Under the pieces are notes generated by a model. That model did no database searches and was not told where the DNA came from. It worked only from the letters and a program-made list of their open reading frames with translations. From Shinella yambaruensis (lineage in GTDB: Bacteria > Pseudomonadota > Alphaproteobacteria > Rhizobiales > Rhizobiaceae), in the NCBI RefSeq assembly GCF_022899355.1, contig NZ_JALJCK010000007.1:186001-250000 (forward strand): a stretch of DNA of 64,000 nucleotides. The letters are read 5' to 3'. A program made the position numbers and the translations under genes. Shown here piece after piece: positions 37,008 to 46,517 of the stretch (the stretch's first letter is position 1; every line of letters starts with the position of its first letter).

Positions 37008-38396
37008 ATGAAAGAGATCGTCTGCAAGCTCCTCGTCATCGGCGCCGGCCCGGGCGGGTACATATGCGCCATCCGCGCCGGCCAACTCGGCGTCGATACG
37101 GTGATCGTCGAGAAGGCGAAGGCCGGCGGCACCTGCCTCAATGTCGGCTGCATTCCCTCCAAGGCGCTGATCCATGCGGCGGAGGAGTTCGACACGGTGC
37201 GCCACATGACAGGTCCCAACACGCTCGGCATCACGGTCGAGGCGCCGAAGCTGGACCTTGCCCAGACCGTGCGTTGGAAGGATGGCATCGTCGGCCGGCT
37301 GAACAGCGGCGTGCTCGGCCTCTTGCGCAAGGCCAAGGTGAAGATCGTGCACGGCGAGGCGCGGTTCCGCGACGGCAAGACCGTCGAGGTGGAGACCGAG
37401 ACGGGTACCCAGCTCATCCGAGCTGAGACGGTGGTGATCGCCACCGGCTCGGAGCCGGTAGAGCTGCCGGCGCTGCCCTTCGGCGGCGCGATCCTCTCCT
37501 CCACCGAGGCGCTGTCGCTGCAAAGCGTGCCGCAGAGGCTCGCCGTGGTGGGCGGCGGCTATATCGGCCTCGAACTCGGCACCGCCTTCGCCAAGCTGGG
37601 CGCGGAGGTGATCGTGGTCGAGGCGATGCCGCAAATCCTGCCACAATACGATGCCGAACTGGTAAAACCGGTGGCAAAGCGCCTCGCCGACCTCGGCGTC
37701 AGCGTGCTGACCGGCGTCAAGGCGAAGGGCTATTCCGGCGAGGCGCTGACGGTCGAGACCGCGTCCGGCGCGGAAAAGCGCATTGCTGCGGACAAGGTGC
37801 TCGTCACCGTCGGCCGCAGGCCGCGCACCGAGGGCTGGGGCCTCGAAGACCTCGATCTCGACCGCGCCGGCCGCTTCATCCGCATCGACGAGCGCTGCCG
37901 CACCTCCATGCGCGGCGTCTACGCCATCGGCGACGTCACCGGCGAGCCGATGCTGGCGCACCGCGCCATGGCGCAGGGCGAGATGGTGGCGGAGATCGTC
38001 GCCGGCCGCAAGCGCGCCTGGGACAAGCGCGCCATCCCCGCCGTCTGCTTCACCGATCCCGAGATCGTCACCGCCGGGCTCTCGCCCGACGAGGCCCGCG
38101 CCCAGGGCTACGAGATCCGCGTCGGCCTCTTCCCCTTCAACGCCAACGGCCGCGCCATGACCACCCAGTCCGAGGACGGTTTCGTGCGCGCCGTGGCGCG
38201 GGCGGATACCAACCTCGTGCTCGGCCTTCAGGCGGTCGGTGCCGGCGTCTCGGAGCTTTCCAGCGCCTTCTCGCTGGCGCTCGAAATGGGCGCGCGGCTG
38301 GAGGACATCGCCGGCACCATCCACGCCCACCCGACCCGCAGCGAAGGCTTGCAGGAAGCCGCCTTGAAAGCTCTTGGCCATGCCCTCCACATCTGA
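37008..38396 (+). CDS. lpdV: Dihydrolipoyl dehydrogenase (E3) of the branched-chain complex
   Basis: Flavoprotein disulfide reductase of 462 aa. The FAD motif GAGPGGY is at residues 12-18, the redox-active disulfide is C43-C48 in [13 protein letters not shown], the NAD motif is [12 protein letters not shown], and the C-terminal FAD contact [16 protein letters not shown] precedes the catalytic [14 protein letters not shown]. It reoxidises the E2 lipoyl group. Its position directly after bkdB marks it as the complex-specific E3 rather than a housekeeping one. The next gene overlaps its end by 17 nt. Confidence 0.95.
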   Translation: MKEIVCKLLVIGAGPGGYICAIRAGQLGVDTVIVEKAKAGGTCLNVGCIPSKALIHAAEEFDTVRHMTGPNTLGITVEAPKLDLAQTVRWKDGIVGRLNSGVLGLLRKAKVKIVHGEARFRDGKTVEVETETGTQLIRAETVVIATGSEPVELPALPFGGAILSSTEALSLQSVPQRLAVVGGGYIGLELGTAFAKLGAEVIVVEAMPQILPQYDAELVKPVAKRLADLGVSVLTGVKAKGYSGEALTVETASGAEKRIAADKVLVTVGRRPRTEGWGLEDLDLDRAGRFIRIDERCRTSMRGVYAIGDVTGEPMLAHRAMAQGEMVAEIVAGRKRAWDKRAIPAVCFTDPEIVTAGLSPDEARAQGYEIRVGLFPFNANGRAMTTQSEDGFVRAVARADTNLVLGLQAVGAGVSELSSAFSLALEMGARLEDIAGTIHAHPTRSEGLQEAALKALGHALHI

Positions 38397-39462
38397 TCCG
38401 CAAACCCTGATCGAACGCACCGGCACGCTCGGCCGCATCCGGCTCAACCGGCCGAAGGCGCTCAACAGCCTGACCCTTCCGATGGTCCGCGACATTGAAA
38501 GGGCGCTGGACGCCTTCGAGGCCGATCCCGGGATCGGTGCCGTGCTCATCACCGGCGAGGGCGAGCGTGGGCTGTGCGCGGGCGGCGACATCCGCATGAT
38601 CTACGACGGCGGCAGAGCAGGCTCGCAGGAGCCCGTCGATTTCTGGCGCGAGGAATATCACCTGAACGCGCACCTGAACCGGCTGGAAAAACCCTTCGTC
38701 GCCTTCATGGACGGCATCGTCATGGGCGGCGGCGGCGGCGTTTCCGTCTATGCCAGCCACCGCATCGTCACCGAGCGGACGCGCTTCGCCATGCCCGAGA
38801 CGGGCATCGGTTTCTTCCCGGATGTCGGCGCGTCGTGGTTCCTGACGCGCCGTCGGGACGAACTCGGCACCTATGCCGGGCTGACCGGCGAACCGCTTGC
38901 GGCCGCCGACACCATCGCCTTCGGCCTTGCGGACAGCTATGTCCCTTCGGATCGGCTGCCCGACTTGGCGGAAAATCTGTCCCGCCTGCCGGCTTCTGCC
39001 ACGCGGGCGGCGGTCTCGGCGACAGTTTCCGCCTCTGCCGATGCGCCACCACCGGCACAGGTGGCGCGACAGCACGCATCGATCGACCGTCTCTTCGCCT
39101 TCGACACTATCGAGGAAATTCTGGACGCGCTTGCAAAGGATGGGTCGGATTTTGCCGAAAGAACGCTCAGTGTTCTACAAACGAAATCGCCGCTCAGCCT
39201 GAAGGTGACCTTGCGCCTGCTGCGCCTCGGGCGGCAGGAAACGTCGCTTGAAGCGTGCCTGGAACGGGAGTTCGCCGCCACGGCGGCCGTGCTTCGCAGC
39301 CATGATTTCTACGAGGGCGTGCGGGCCGCGGTCGTCGACAAGGACCGCAATCCGCAATGGCGTCCGGCGCGACTGGGCGACGTCACCCCCGCGGATGTCG
39401 CCGCCTTCTTCGCGCCTTCGGAAGAGCCGCTCTTTGCCGGGGTAGAGGGAAAGGAGACATGA
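38380..39462 (+). CDS. 3-hydroxyisobutyryl-CoA hydrolase / enoyl-CoA hydratase family protein
   Basis: Crotonase-fold protein of 360 aa, longer than true hydratases and matching 3-hydroxyisobutyryl-CoA hydrolase. [20 protein letters not shown] opens the domain, [18 protein letters not shown] forms one oxyanion strand, and [20 protein letters not shown] with [20 protein letters not shown] carries the catalytic Glu. It should release 3-hydroxyisobutyrate in valine catabolism, the substrate of the next enzyme. The ATG at 38380 overlaps lpdV by 17 nt; a TTG at 38374 is also in frame. Confidence 0.9.
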   Translation: MPSTSDPQTLIERTGTLGRIRLNRPKALNSLTLPMVRDIERALDAFEADPGIGAVLITGEGERGLCAGGDIRMIYDGGRAGSQEPVDFWREEYHLNAHLNRLEKPFVAFMDGIVMGGGGGVSVYASHRIVTERTRFAMPETGIGFFPDVGASWFLTRRRDELGTYAGLTGEPLAAADTIAFGLADSYVPSDRLPDLAENLSRLPASATRAAVSATVSASADAPPPAQVARQHASIDRLFAFDTIEEILDALAKDGSDFAERTLSVLQTKSPLSLKVTLRLLRLGRQETSLEACLEREFAATAAVLRSHDFYEGVRAAVVDKDRNPQWRPARLGDVTPADVAAFFAPSEEPLFAGVEGKET

Positions 39463-39463
39463 G

Positions 39464-40354
39464 ATGAGTACCATCGCCTTCGTCGGCCTCGGCCATATGG
39501 GCGGCCCCATGGCCGCAAACCTCGTGAAGGCCGGTTATGCGGTCCGCGGTTTCGACCTGTCGGCCGACTCGCTCGATCTTGCAGGAAACAATGGCGTGAC
39601 GACGGTTGCCTCGATCGATGAGGCAGTCTCCGGCGCCGACCTCGTCATCACCATGCTGCCGGCCGGCAAGCATGTGCTTGCGGTCTGGCAGGAACTGGTG
39701 TCCGTCGTGCCCCCCGGCACGCTGCTCATCGACTGCTCCACCATCGACATGGACAGCGCCCGCAAGGCCCATGCGCTGGCCGAGGCGCATGGCAGTCCCG
39801 CGCTCGATGCGCCCGTCTCCGGCGGTACGGGCGGGGCGGCGGCCGGCACGCTCACCTTCATGGTGGGCGGCGATGCCGCGGTCTTTGCCGGCGCGAAGGC
39901 GGTGTTCGAGGCGATGGGCAAGCGGATCATCCATTGCGGCGACGCCTCCGCCGGCCAGGCGGCGAAGATCTGCAACAACATGATCCTCGGCATCAGTATG
40001 ATCGCCGTGGGCGAGGCCTTCGTGCTCGGCGAACGGCTCGGCCTCACGCATCAGGCGCTGTTCGACGTCGCCTCCGTCTCCTCCGGCCAATGCTGGTCGC
40101 TGACCACCTATTGCCCGGTGCCGGGGCCTGTCCCGACCTCGCCGGCCAATCGAGAGTATGAGCCCGGCTTCGCCGCGGCGCTGATGCTGAAGGACCTGAT
40201 GCTCTCGCAGGCGGCAGCGAAGGATACCGGCGCGGCGACGCCGCTCGGCGCAAAGGCCGCGGCGCTCTACCAGCGCTTCGCGGACGAGGGTTTTGGCGAC
40301 AAGGACTTTTCCGCCATCATCACCATGTTGCGGGACAAGGCAGGCGCCGAATAG
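39464..40354 (+). CDS. mmsB: 3-hydroxyisobutyrate dehydrogenase
   Basis: NAD-dependent beta-hydroxyacid dehydrogenase of 296 aa. The dinucleotide motif [13 protein letters not shown] is at residues 8-20, the substrate loop is [20 protein letters not shown], and the catalytic lysine is in [16 protein letters not shown]. It oxidises 3-hydroxyisobutyrate to methylmalonate semialdehyde. Its start is 1 nt behind the hydrolase stop, so the two valine steps are coupled. No methylmalonate-semialdehyde dehydrogenase gene is present in the window. Confidence 0.95.
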   Translation: MSTIAFVGLGHMGGPMAANLVKAGYAVRGFDLSADSLDLAGNNGVTTVASIDEAVSGADLVITMLPAGKHVLAVWQELVSVVPPGTLLIDCSTIDMDSARKAHALAEAHGSPALDAPVSGGTGGAAAGTLTFMVGGDAAVFAGAKAVFEAMGKRIIHCGDASAGQAAKICNNMILGISMIAVGEAFVLGERLGLTHQALFDVASVSSGQCWSLTTYCPVPGPVPTSPANREYEPGFAAALMLKDLMLSQAAAKDTGAATPLGAKAAALYQRFADEGFGDKDFSAIITMLRDKAGAE

Positions 40355-40374
40355 CCGGCGAGGGAGGAACTGCG

Positions 40375-41145
40375 ATGGAACACCCGATCATCGTCGAGCG
40401 GCAGGGCCGCGTCGTCATCGTCACGCTGAACCGGCCGGCGGCGCGCAACGCGCTGAATTCCGAGGTTATGCTCGCCCTGGCCGATGATCTCGCCCCACTT
40501 GATCGCGACCCCGGCGTCGGCTGCTTCATCATCCGCGGCTCGGAAAAGGCCTTCGCGGCCGGCGCGGACATCAAGGAGATGGCGGACAAGACCTTTGCCG
40601 AGATGTATGGCGAAGACTTCTTCGCCGCGTGGGAGCGTTTCGCCGCGTTGCGCACGCCGAAAATCGCCGCGGTTTCCGGCTATGCGCTCGGCGGTGGCTG
40701 CGAGCTTGCCATGATGTGCGACATGATCTTTGCCGCCGACACGGCCATGTTCGGCCAGCCCGAGATCAAGCTCGGCGTGATCCCCGGCATGGGCGGCACC
40801 CAGCGGCTGACCAGGCTCGTCGGCAAGACCAAGGCGATGGACCTCATCCTCACCGGCCGGATGATGGACGCTGCGGAAGCGGAACGCTGCGGCCTCGTTT
40901 CCCGCGTGATCGCGGCCGACAGGCTGATGGAGGAGACGCTTGCCGCCGCCGAAACGATCGCCGGCTACGGAAAGACGGCCGCGATGGCCGCCCGCGAGGC
41001 CGTGGACCGCGCGCTCGAACTGGGCCTACGCGAAGGCATTGTCTTCGAGCGGCGTCTGTTCCACGCCCTGTTCGCAACGGCGGACCAGAAGGAAGGCATG
41101 GCCGCCTTCATCGAGAAACGGAAGCCGGACTTCACCGGGCAATAA
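40375..41145 (+). CDS. Enoyl-CoA hydratase
   Basis: Crotonase of 256 aa, standard hydratase length. It has [17 protein letters not shown], the first catalytic Glu region [20 protein letters not shown] and the second in [20 protein letters not shown]. It should hydrate methacrylyl-CoA and tiglyl-CoA in valine and isoleucine breakdown. GGGAGGAA precedes the start, 20 nt behind mmsB. It is the last gene of the operon that begins at 30231. Confidence 0.94.
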   Translation: MEHPIIVERQGRVVIVTLNRPAARNALNSEVMLALADDLAPLDRDPGVGCFIIRGSEKAFAAGADIKEMADKTFAEMYGEDFFAAWERFAALRTPKIAAVSGYALGGGCELAMMCDMIFAADTAMFGQPEIKLGVIPGMGGTQRLTRLVGKTKAMDLILTGRMMDAAEAERCGLVSRVIAADRLMEETLAAAETIAGYGKTAAMAAREAVDRALELGLREGIVFERRLFHALFATADQKEGMAAFIEKRKPDFTGQ

Positions 41146-41300
41146 GTGGATCGACGCCGGCCTCGGCACATGCCCGGGTCGCCATGTCTTCTTCTGTCTC
41201 GAATGGCGGGTGGAGCGCGTCATGTCGCGCCCCGCTTCGTCCACATGCCGCGGCGGGGCGCCCTGTGCGGGAAAACCAACTGCGCCGCGCAGTTGCGTCC

Positions 41301-42401
41301 TTATTTCCAGCTTCGATAGTCTGCAGCCGTGCATCCAAAGGGCGCCGGGCCGTCGGCGAAGCGCTTTTGCAGCTGGTCGCAGCCCCATCGGTTGAGGGCC
41401 TCGGGCATCAGGTCGTTGATGTCCATTCCCGGGGAATTGAACTGCGAGGATGCGCTGGTCACGTACCAGAGCCAATAGCCGAAAATGCCGGCGGCGATGA
41501 GCAGGACGACAAGGAGGAACAGACCCAGCCTTCGCGCCAGCGACAGCCCCGTCTTCACCGGAACAGAAGACGACGCCGCTGCCGGCCGGCCGGCTGGCGT
41601 TGCCGCATAGAGCGGCGCAAGGGCGTCCTCCCGCTCCCGATCCGACATCTCGATCCGCTCCAGCCGGTCATCCAGCAGAACGGGCAGGGACGTATTGCCG
41701 TGCCAGACGGCCAGCGCGACCGCATTGCTGCCGGCATCCCCGATGATGATCGGCTCCTGTCCGGCTTCGAAACGGGTGAAGGCAACGCGCTTGGTCTTCC
41801 GTTCGCTCAGCCTGTCCGCATAGGTGACCGCGAGGCGATTGCGTTTCTTGTCCATGCCGGTGATCTCGACCGGGACGGGGGTGAGGGGCGCGGGATGCCG
41901 CAACCGGCCGCGAACGCGAAGGATGCGCAAGGCAAGGAAGATCATCGCCAGGGACCCGCCGCCGAGCAGAAGGGCAAATGCGGCCAGCGTGATGATCCTG
42001 TTCCACAGCATGTCGAGCCCGAGGGTGATCGTGGCGAGATCCGGTCGATCCGCCGAAATCACAAGGCCTGTCTCGTAGCTTCCGGTGTGCATGTCGACGA
42101 ACATGACCTCGACGTCCTTGTCGTAACGCTGGCCGCCATGTTCGTAGGAGAGATCGACCTCGCAGGTGGTGAAGATGGCTTTGCGCGTCGTGCAGCTGCC
42201 TCTGATATCGCCGTTTTCGATGACGAGCGGATTCTGACTGATCTTATAGTCGCGCAGAATGCCCGGCGCCTCCGTCGCCACCATGAAGACGGCGATCGCC
42301 AGCAGGATCGGCGTGGCGAAATAGTAGGCGATCGGCGTCGAAATCACCCCGCGCTTCAAGGTGAGGGGACGGGCGGGAAGCTTGATTGTAGGAAATGTCA
42401 T
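41301..42401 (-). CDS. Membrane protein of unknown function (DUF3592-like)
   Basis: Protein of 366 aa with three hydrophobic segments: about 22-42 (YYFATPILLAIAVFMVAT), about 130-155 (IITLAAFALLLGGGSLAMIF) and about 305-325 (LGLFLLVVLLIAAGIFGYWL). The region between the first two carries an SCTTRKAIFTTCEVDLSYEH segment with paired cysteines, consistent with an extracytoplasmic loop and resembling DUF3592 proteins. The C-terminal part has QLQKRFADGPAPFGC. I do not recognise a function. It is convergent with the branched-chain amino acid operon and has no obvious partner. The start at 42401 has a weak ribosome-binding site. Confidence 0.75.
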   Translation of the reverse strand: MTFPTIKLPARPLTLKRGVISTPIAYYFATPILLAIAVFMVATEAPGILRDYKISQNPLVIENGDIRGSCTTRKAIFTTCEVDLSYEHGGQRYDKDVEVMFVDMHTGSYETGLVISADRPDLATITLGLDMLWNRIITLAAFALLLGGGSLAMIFLALRILRVRGRLRHPAPLTPVPVEITGMDKKRNRLAVTYADRLSERKTKRVAFTRFEAGQEPIIIGDAGSNAVALAVWHGNTSLPVLLDDRLERIEMSDREREDALAPLYAATPAGRPAAASSSVPVKTGLSLARRLGLFLLVVLLIAAGIFGYWLWYVTSASSQFNSPGMDINDLMPEALNRWGCDQLQKRFADGPAPFGCTAADYRSWK

Positions 42402-43100
42402 AATCTGCCTGAAATCACTGCATTTTTTGAGGGGACGAAGAAAGAACGGCACAGGGTGGCCATAAATTCGGTGGGGAGTTGTGCGCAACCTCGCGCCCCG
42501 GTGCGGATTCGTGACGCAGATTCAGGATTCTCGCGCACCGCCCCCATTTCCCGCCCGCGTCTTAGGCGGCCAGTTCTTCGACCCTTTTGTCTGCCGTGCG
42601 GCGGAAGGGCGGCAGGATCGGCGGCGCAGAGGAAGGTCGCATGATGCTGCGCGAGCGTCGCCCAGCTTGTGTGGGTCAGGATGTCGCGGCTTGCGGCGGG
42701 CACAGACTGGGAAAAGCGCATGCCGGCCCTTCGCCATTCCCATCCGGTATCGGTGGCTGCAGCAGGCGCATTCACTGGGGCGGGTGGCAGGCCTCGGCGC
42801 ATCGCTGATCGCGTCGGGATCGGGCCTTGTCCATCCTGTCCGTCGGTTTCTGTATCGCCGGCCTCAGCGCGCTTCTTTTTTCGGAGCTTGCGGCACGGGG
42901 CGAGGCACTGCCGATCGAGGCGCGCCGGTAGGTCCGGATGAGGACGGCCTCGGCACCACGGAGCTGACCTTCGAATGACCGTGAGGGGCGATCGTCCGCC
43001 GCGGGGCGCTTGCCAGCCTTGGCCGAGGATGCCGCGCCCCATGCCGCCGATGGGCTTTGCCGCCCGGCTCGTGATTTACCGAACCGGGTGGCCGTATCTA
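42402..43100. other. Gene-poor stretch with possible decayed fragments
   Basis: About 700 nt without a convincing gene. Long open frames exist on both strands but have low-complexity, arginine-rich composition and no family motifs. On the plus strand 42833-42931 encodes ILSVGFCIAGLSALLFSELA and then a stop, which looks like a terminal membrane helix of a lost transporter. On the minus strand a frame ending at 42562 reads PFRRTADKRVEELAA after a possible frameshift. Both are weak signs of decayed genes. Confidence 0.4.
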
Positions 43101-44162
43101 TCAGGCTGCGGTGAGCTTCTTCTCGCAGCGCAGCAGCATGCCATAGAGGTCGCGCGGCTCGTCGGGATCGGCGAGCAGGTCGAGTTCCGTGAACATCTGA
43201 TGCTCGGCAATCTTCTCCCGCACGTAGCGCAGCGCGGAGAAGTCCTCGATGGCGAAGCCGACGCTGTCGAACAGGGTGATCTGGTCGGCGCTCCTGCGGC
43301 CCTCGGTCTCGCCGGTCATGACCTGCCAGAGTTCGATGACGGGATGCTCGGCCGGCAGCTGCTGGATTTCGCCCTCGATGCGCGTCTGCGGCGGATATTC
43401 GACGAAGATGTCGGAGCGCAGCAGGATATCCTTGCTGAGCTCGGTCTTGCCGGGGCAGTCGCCGCCGACGGCATTGATATGGGCGCCGGGGCCGACGTGG
43501 TTGTCCGAAAGGATCGTCGCATATTGCTTGTCGGCGGTGACGGTGGTGATGATGTCTGCACCCTCGACGGCCTCCTCGATCGAGCGGCATTCCTCGATCA
43601 CGAAGCCGAGGCCGGCAAGGTTCTGGGCGCATTTGCGTGTCGCCGACGCGTCGATATCGAAGAGGCGGAGCCTGTCGATCCCGAGAAGCGACTTGAAGGC
43701 GCGCGCCTGGAATTCGCTCTGCGCGCCGTTGCCGATGATGGCCATGGTGCGGGAATTCGGCCGTGCCAGGTATTTGGCCGCCACCGCCGAGGTCGCCGCG
43801 GTGCGCAGCGCGGTCAGGATTGTCATCTCGGTGAGCAGCATCGGATAGCCGTTGCCGACATCCGACAGCACGCCGAAGGCCGTCACGGTCTGCCGGCCAT
43901 CGCGGGTGTTCTTCGGGTGGCCGTTGACATATTTGAAGCCGTAGAGCGTCCCGTCGCTGGTCGGCATCAGTTCGATGACGCCTTCCTTGGAATGGGACGC
44001 GACACGCGGGGTCTTGTCGAAGACCGGCCAGCGCCGGAAGTCTTCCTCGATCGTCGCCGCCAGTTCCGTCAGGAACCGGTCGATGCCGACCTTCAGGACC
44101 AGCTTCATCATGTGGTCCACGCTGACGAACGGAACCACGTTCAATTTCGGATCAGTGTTCAT
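43101..44162 (-). CDS. ocd: Ornithine cyclodeaminase
   Basis: NAD-dependent enzyme of 353 aa (mu-crystallin family) converting L-ornithine to L-proline and ammonia. It has FKYVNGHPKNT for substrate binding, LTEMTILTALRTAATSAVAA, the Rossmann motif IIGNGAQSEFQARAF and the catalytic Asp in AVGGDCPGKTELSKDIL. GGAGGGAAA lies before the ATG. It is 26 nt behind arginase on the same strand, completing a two-step route from arginine to proline. The ectoine genes nearby can include an ocd paralogue (EutC), but this one has the features of a true ornithine enzyme. Confidence 0.94.
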   Translation of the reverse strand: MNTDPKLNVVPFVSVDHMMKLVLKVGIDRFLTELAATIEEDFRRWPVFDKTPRVASHSKEGVIELMPTSDGTLYGFKYVNGHPKNTRDGRQTVTAFGVLSDVGNGYPMLLTEMTILTALRTAATSAVAAKYLARPNSRTMAIIGNGAQSEFQARAFKSLLGIDRLRLFDIDASATRKCAQNLAGLGFVIEECRSIEEAVEGADIITTVTADKQYATILSDNHVGPGAHINAVGGDCPGKTELSKDILLRSDIFVEYPPQTRIEGEIQQLPAEHPVIELWQVMTGETEGRRSADQITLFDSVGFAIEDFSALRYVREKIAEHQMFTELDLLADPDEPRDLYGMLLRCEKKLTAA

Positions 44163-44188
44163 TTTCCCTCCAACCAGGAACAGCCGGT

Positions 44189-45109
44189 TCAGCCTGCAAG
44201 CGTCGGGCGATCCATCACCCGCTTGCCCATCAGGCTGGCAACAAGATCGACGAGCAGCTTTGCGGTCTTGCCGCGTTCGTCGAGGAACGGATTGAGCTCG
44301 ACGATGTCGAGGCTCGTCACCAGGTCGCTGTCATGCAGCATTTCCATGATCAGGTGCGCCTCGCGGAACGTCGCGCCGCCCGGCACGGTGGTACCGACGG
44401 CCGGCGCGATATCCGGCTCCAGGAAATCGACGTCGAAGCTGACATGCAGGAGGCCGTTTGCGGCCCGGACCCGCTCGATGAAGGTGCGCACGAGGACGCC
44501 GACGCCGTGCTCGTCGATCACGCGCATGTCGTGGACCGTTATGCCGGTCTTCCGGATGGCGGCCTGTTCGGCGGGATCGACGCTGCGGATGCCGATCATG
44601 CAGACATTTTCCGTGGGCACGGCATGGGCGAGCGCCGGGAAGTAGCCGTCGAAGCCGGCCTGGCCGGTATAGTAGGCGACGGGGGTGCCGTGCAGGTTGC
44701 CGCTGGCGGTCGTTTCAAGGCTATGGAAATCCGTATGGGCGTCCAGCCAGAGCACGAAGAGCGGCCGGCCGCGTTCGGCGGCCCGGCGCGCAAGGCCCGG
44801 AACGGTGCCGGCGGATATCGCATGGTCACCGCCGAGGAAGATCGGCATGCCGGCCTCGCCGTGCTCGTAGGCCGCGGCCGACAGCGCCTCCACCCAGGCC
44901 ACCGTCTCGCCGAGATGGTGCACGGCGGCGTTCGGATGCGGCATCTCGTCGAAGGCGCGGGGCGTGAGGTTGCCGATATCCTTCACCGTGTGGCCCAGTT
45001 CCTCCAGCGCCGTGCGAAGGCCGGCGATGCGAAGGGCGCTCGGCCCCATCTCGCAGCCAAGCTGCCCTGCACCGATTTGCAAGGGCGCGCCGATCAGCGT
45101 GCACTCCAT
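44189..45109 (-). CDS. Arginase
   Basis: Mn-dependent ureohydrolase of 306 aa. Metal-binding motifs are FLGGDHAIS, LWLDAHTDFHS and the pair SFDVDFLEPDIAPAVGT with SLDIVELNPFLDERG. It hydrolyses arginine to ornithine and urea. It is divergent from an Lrp-type regulator at 45230 with a perfect inverted repeat between them, and cotranscribed with ocd. The product ornithine is the ocd substrate. The gene corresponds to the arcA/arcB-type arginase-cyclodeaminase pair of Agrobacterium. Confidence 0.95.
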   Translation of the reverse strand: MECTLIGAPLQIGAGQLGCEMGPSALRIAGLRTALEELGHTVKDIGNLTPRAFDEMPHPNAAVHHLGETVAWVEALSAAAYEHGEAGMPIFLGGDHAISAGTVPGLARRAAERGRPLFVLWLDAHTDFHSLETTASGNLHGTPVAYYTGQAGFDGYFPALAHAVPTENVCMIGIRSVDPAEQAAIRKTGITVHDMRVIDEHGVGVLVRTFIERVRAANGLLHVSFDVDFLEPDIAPAVGTTVPGGATFREAHLIMEMLHDSDLVTSLDIVELNPFLDERGKTAKLLVDLVASLMGKRVMDRPTLAG

Positions 45110-45174
45110 GACTTAACTCCTCATTGTTTTTCCAGATTCTAGAAGCCCCGAACGGCAGATTGAATATTGAATTT

Positions 45175-45192
45175 TGGCATCTCGGAATGCCA
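45175..45192 (+). promoter_or_regulatory. Perfect inverted repeat in the arginase-lrp divergent region
   Basis: TGGCAT (45175-45180) and ATGCCA (45187-45192) flank a 6-nt spacer, in AT-rich DNA between the two divergent starts at 45109 and 45230. It is a likely operator for the adjacent Lrp/AsnC regulator. Confidence 0.5.
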
Positions 45193-45229
45193 TATTGATC
45201 ATAATGAGAAGCCAGGAAACCAGATTGGC

Positions 45230-45667
45230 ATGGACGAGCTCGACCAGAAGATCGTGACGCTGCTGCGCGGCAACGGGCGCAGGAGCGTTTCGGACCTCGC
45301 TTTGGAAACCGGAGCGTCGCGGGCGACCGTGCGTTCCCGCATCGAGCGGATGGAGCAGGACGGCACCATTCTCGGCTACACGGTGATGCTGCGTGCCGAT
45401 GCCCTCGAAGATGTCGTTCGCGGCGTCATGACGATCGAGATCGAAGGCCATGTGACCGATCGCGTGATCCGTACACTCGGCGGGTTCGCCGAGATTTCAC
45501 AAATCCACACGACGAACGGCCGGTGGGACCTGCTGGTGGAGCTCAGTGCCTCGAGCCTTGCAGAGTTCGACGCCGTCCTGCGCAAGATCCGCCTCGTGCC
45601 GGGCATCACGGGCAGTGAAACGAGCATCCTCCTCTCCACGCCGCGCTCGACAAGGGCGAAACTGTAG
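45230..45667 (+). CDS. Lrp/AsnC family transcriptional regulator
   Basis: Regulator of 145 aa. The helix-turn-helix spans about 5-55 (LDQKIVTLLRGNGRRSVSDL, RATVRSRIERMEQDG), and the RAM domain includes IHTTNGRWDLLVELSA. It is divergent from arginase-ocd and should control arginine and ornithine catabolism. An in-frame start at 45167 would run through the probable operator, so 45230 is preferred. Confidence 0.9.
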   Translation: MDELDQKIVTLLRGNGRRSVSDLALETGASRATVRSRIERMEQDGTILGYTVMLRADALEDVVRGVMTIEIEGHVTDRVIRTLGGFAEISQIHTTNGRWDLLVELSASSLAEFDAVLRKIRLVPGITGSETSILLSTPRSTRAKL

Positions 45668-45726
45668 CGGCCGGAATCCGCAGGATGGCCGACATGTCAC
45701 GCTTGCCCGAAATCGACCGACTTCGA

Positions 45727-46377
45727 TCAGTCGGAGGAAACGGCGGCAAACACCGCCCGTTGCGCGTCGAAGGCCCGCTTGTAGGCGGGGCGGTCCTTGC
45801 CGCGGGCGATATAGGCGGAAAGGACCGGATAGTCGTCCAATATGCCCGATCCCTCCAGCCTGCGCAGAACGGTGACCATGAGAAGGTCGCCGGCACTGAA
45901 GGCGCCGTCGAGCCATTCGGCACCGCCGAGCCGGCGGGAGAGCTCGTCCAGCCGCGGGCGGATACGGCCTTCCAGGATCGGCAGGCGCTCCGCATACCAG
46001 GGTTTGTCGCGTTCCGTATAGCCCGGTATTTCGCGGTCGAGGATCGGCGGCTCCACCGTGCTGAGCGCGGCGAACATCCAGGTGATCGCCCGCGCCCGCG
46101 CATTGGCATCGTCCGGCAGCAGGCCTGCATGGCGCTCCGCGATGTGGAACACGATACTCCCCGATTCGAACAGGACGAGAGCGCCGTCCTCATAGGTCGG
46201 GATCTGCCCGAAGGGATGAAGCGCAAGATGCGCGGGCTCTTTCATGTCCTTGAACGTGAGAAGACGAACCGCGTAAGGCTGGCCCACCTCCTCAAGCGCC
46301 CAGCGAACGCGCATGTCACGCGCCAGGCCCCGGCCGCGATCGGGCGATTGGGCAAAGGCGGTTATGGTGATCGTCAT
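45727..46377 (-). CDS. Glutathione S-transferase family protein
   Basis: GST of 216 aa. The thioredoxin-fold N-terminus has RVRWALEEVGQPYAVRLL, HPFGQIPTYEDGALVLFESG (the glutathione-contact Pro and Glu-Ser) and SIVFHIAERH. The all-helical C-terminal domain carries LGGAEWLDGAFSAGDLLMVT. GGAGG before the ATG at 46377 is better placed than for the in-frame ATG at 46389. It is on the same strand as the ectoine-catabolism genes, 140 nt downstream, and may be only a neighbour. Substrate unknown. Confidence 0.9.
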   Translation of the reverse strand: MTITITAFAQSPDRGRGLARDMRVRWALEEVGQPYAVRLLTFKDMKEPAHLALHPFGQIPTYEDGALVLFESGSIVFHIAERHAGLLPDDANARARAITWMFAALSTVEPPILDREIPGYTERDKPWYAERLPILEGRIRPRLDELSRRLGGAEWLDGAFSAGDLLMVTVLRRLEGSGILDDYPVLSAYIARGKDRPAYKRAFDAQRAVFAAVSSD

Positions 46378-46517
46378 GCTGTCCTCCATAGCGTATCTGC
46401 TTGAAGACGACCGGCTGGACGGGATTCCGACACATCTGCCCGAGATGTTTTTCGCCGTTCCGGCCAAGAGGCCTGCTGGCGCGGCAAGGCCGGCTGCGCG
46501 CCGGCCCCGCGTCTTCC

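Noticed and set aside
40629-42644. Open frame of about 670 codons on the plus strand
   Set aside because: It reads through enoyl-CoA hydratase in the wrong frame and then antisense to the membrane protein gene. The product is arginine-rich and non-repetitive, with no motif.
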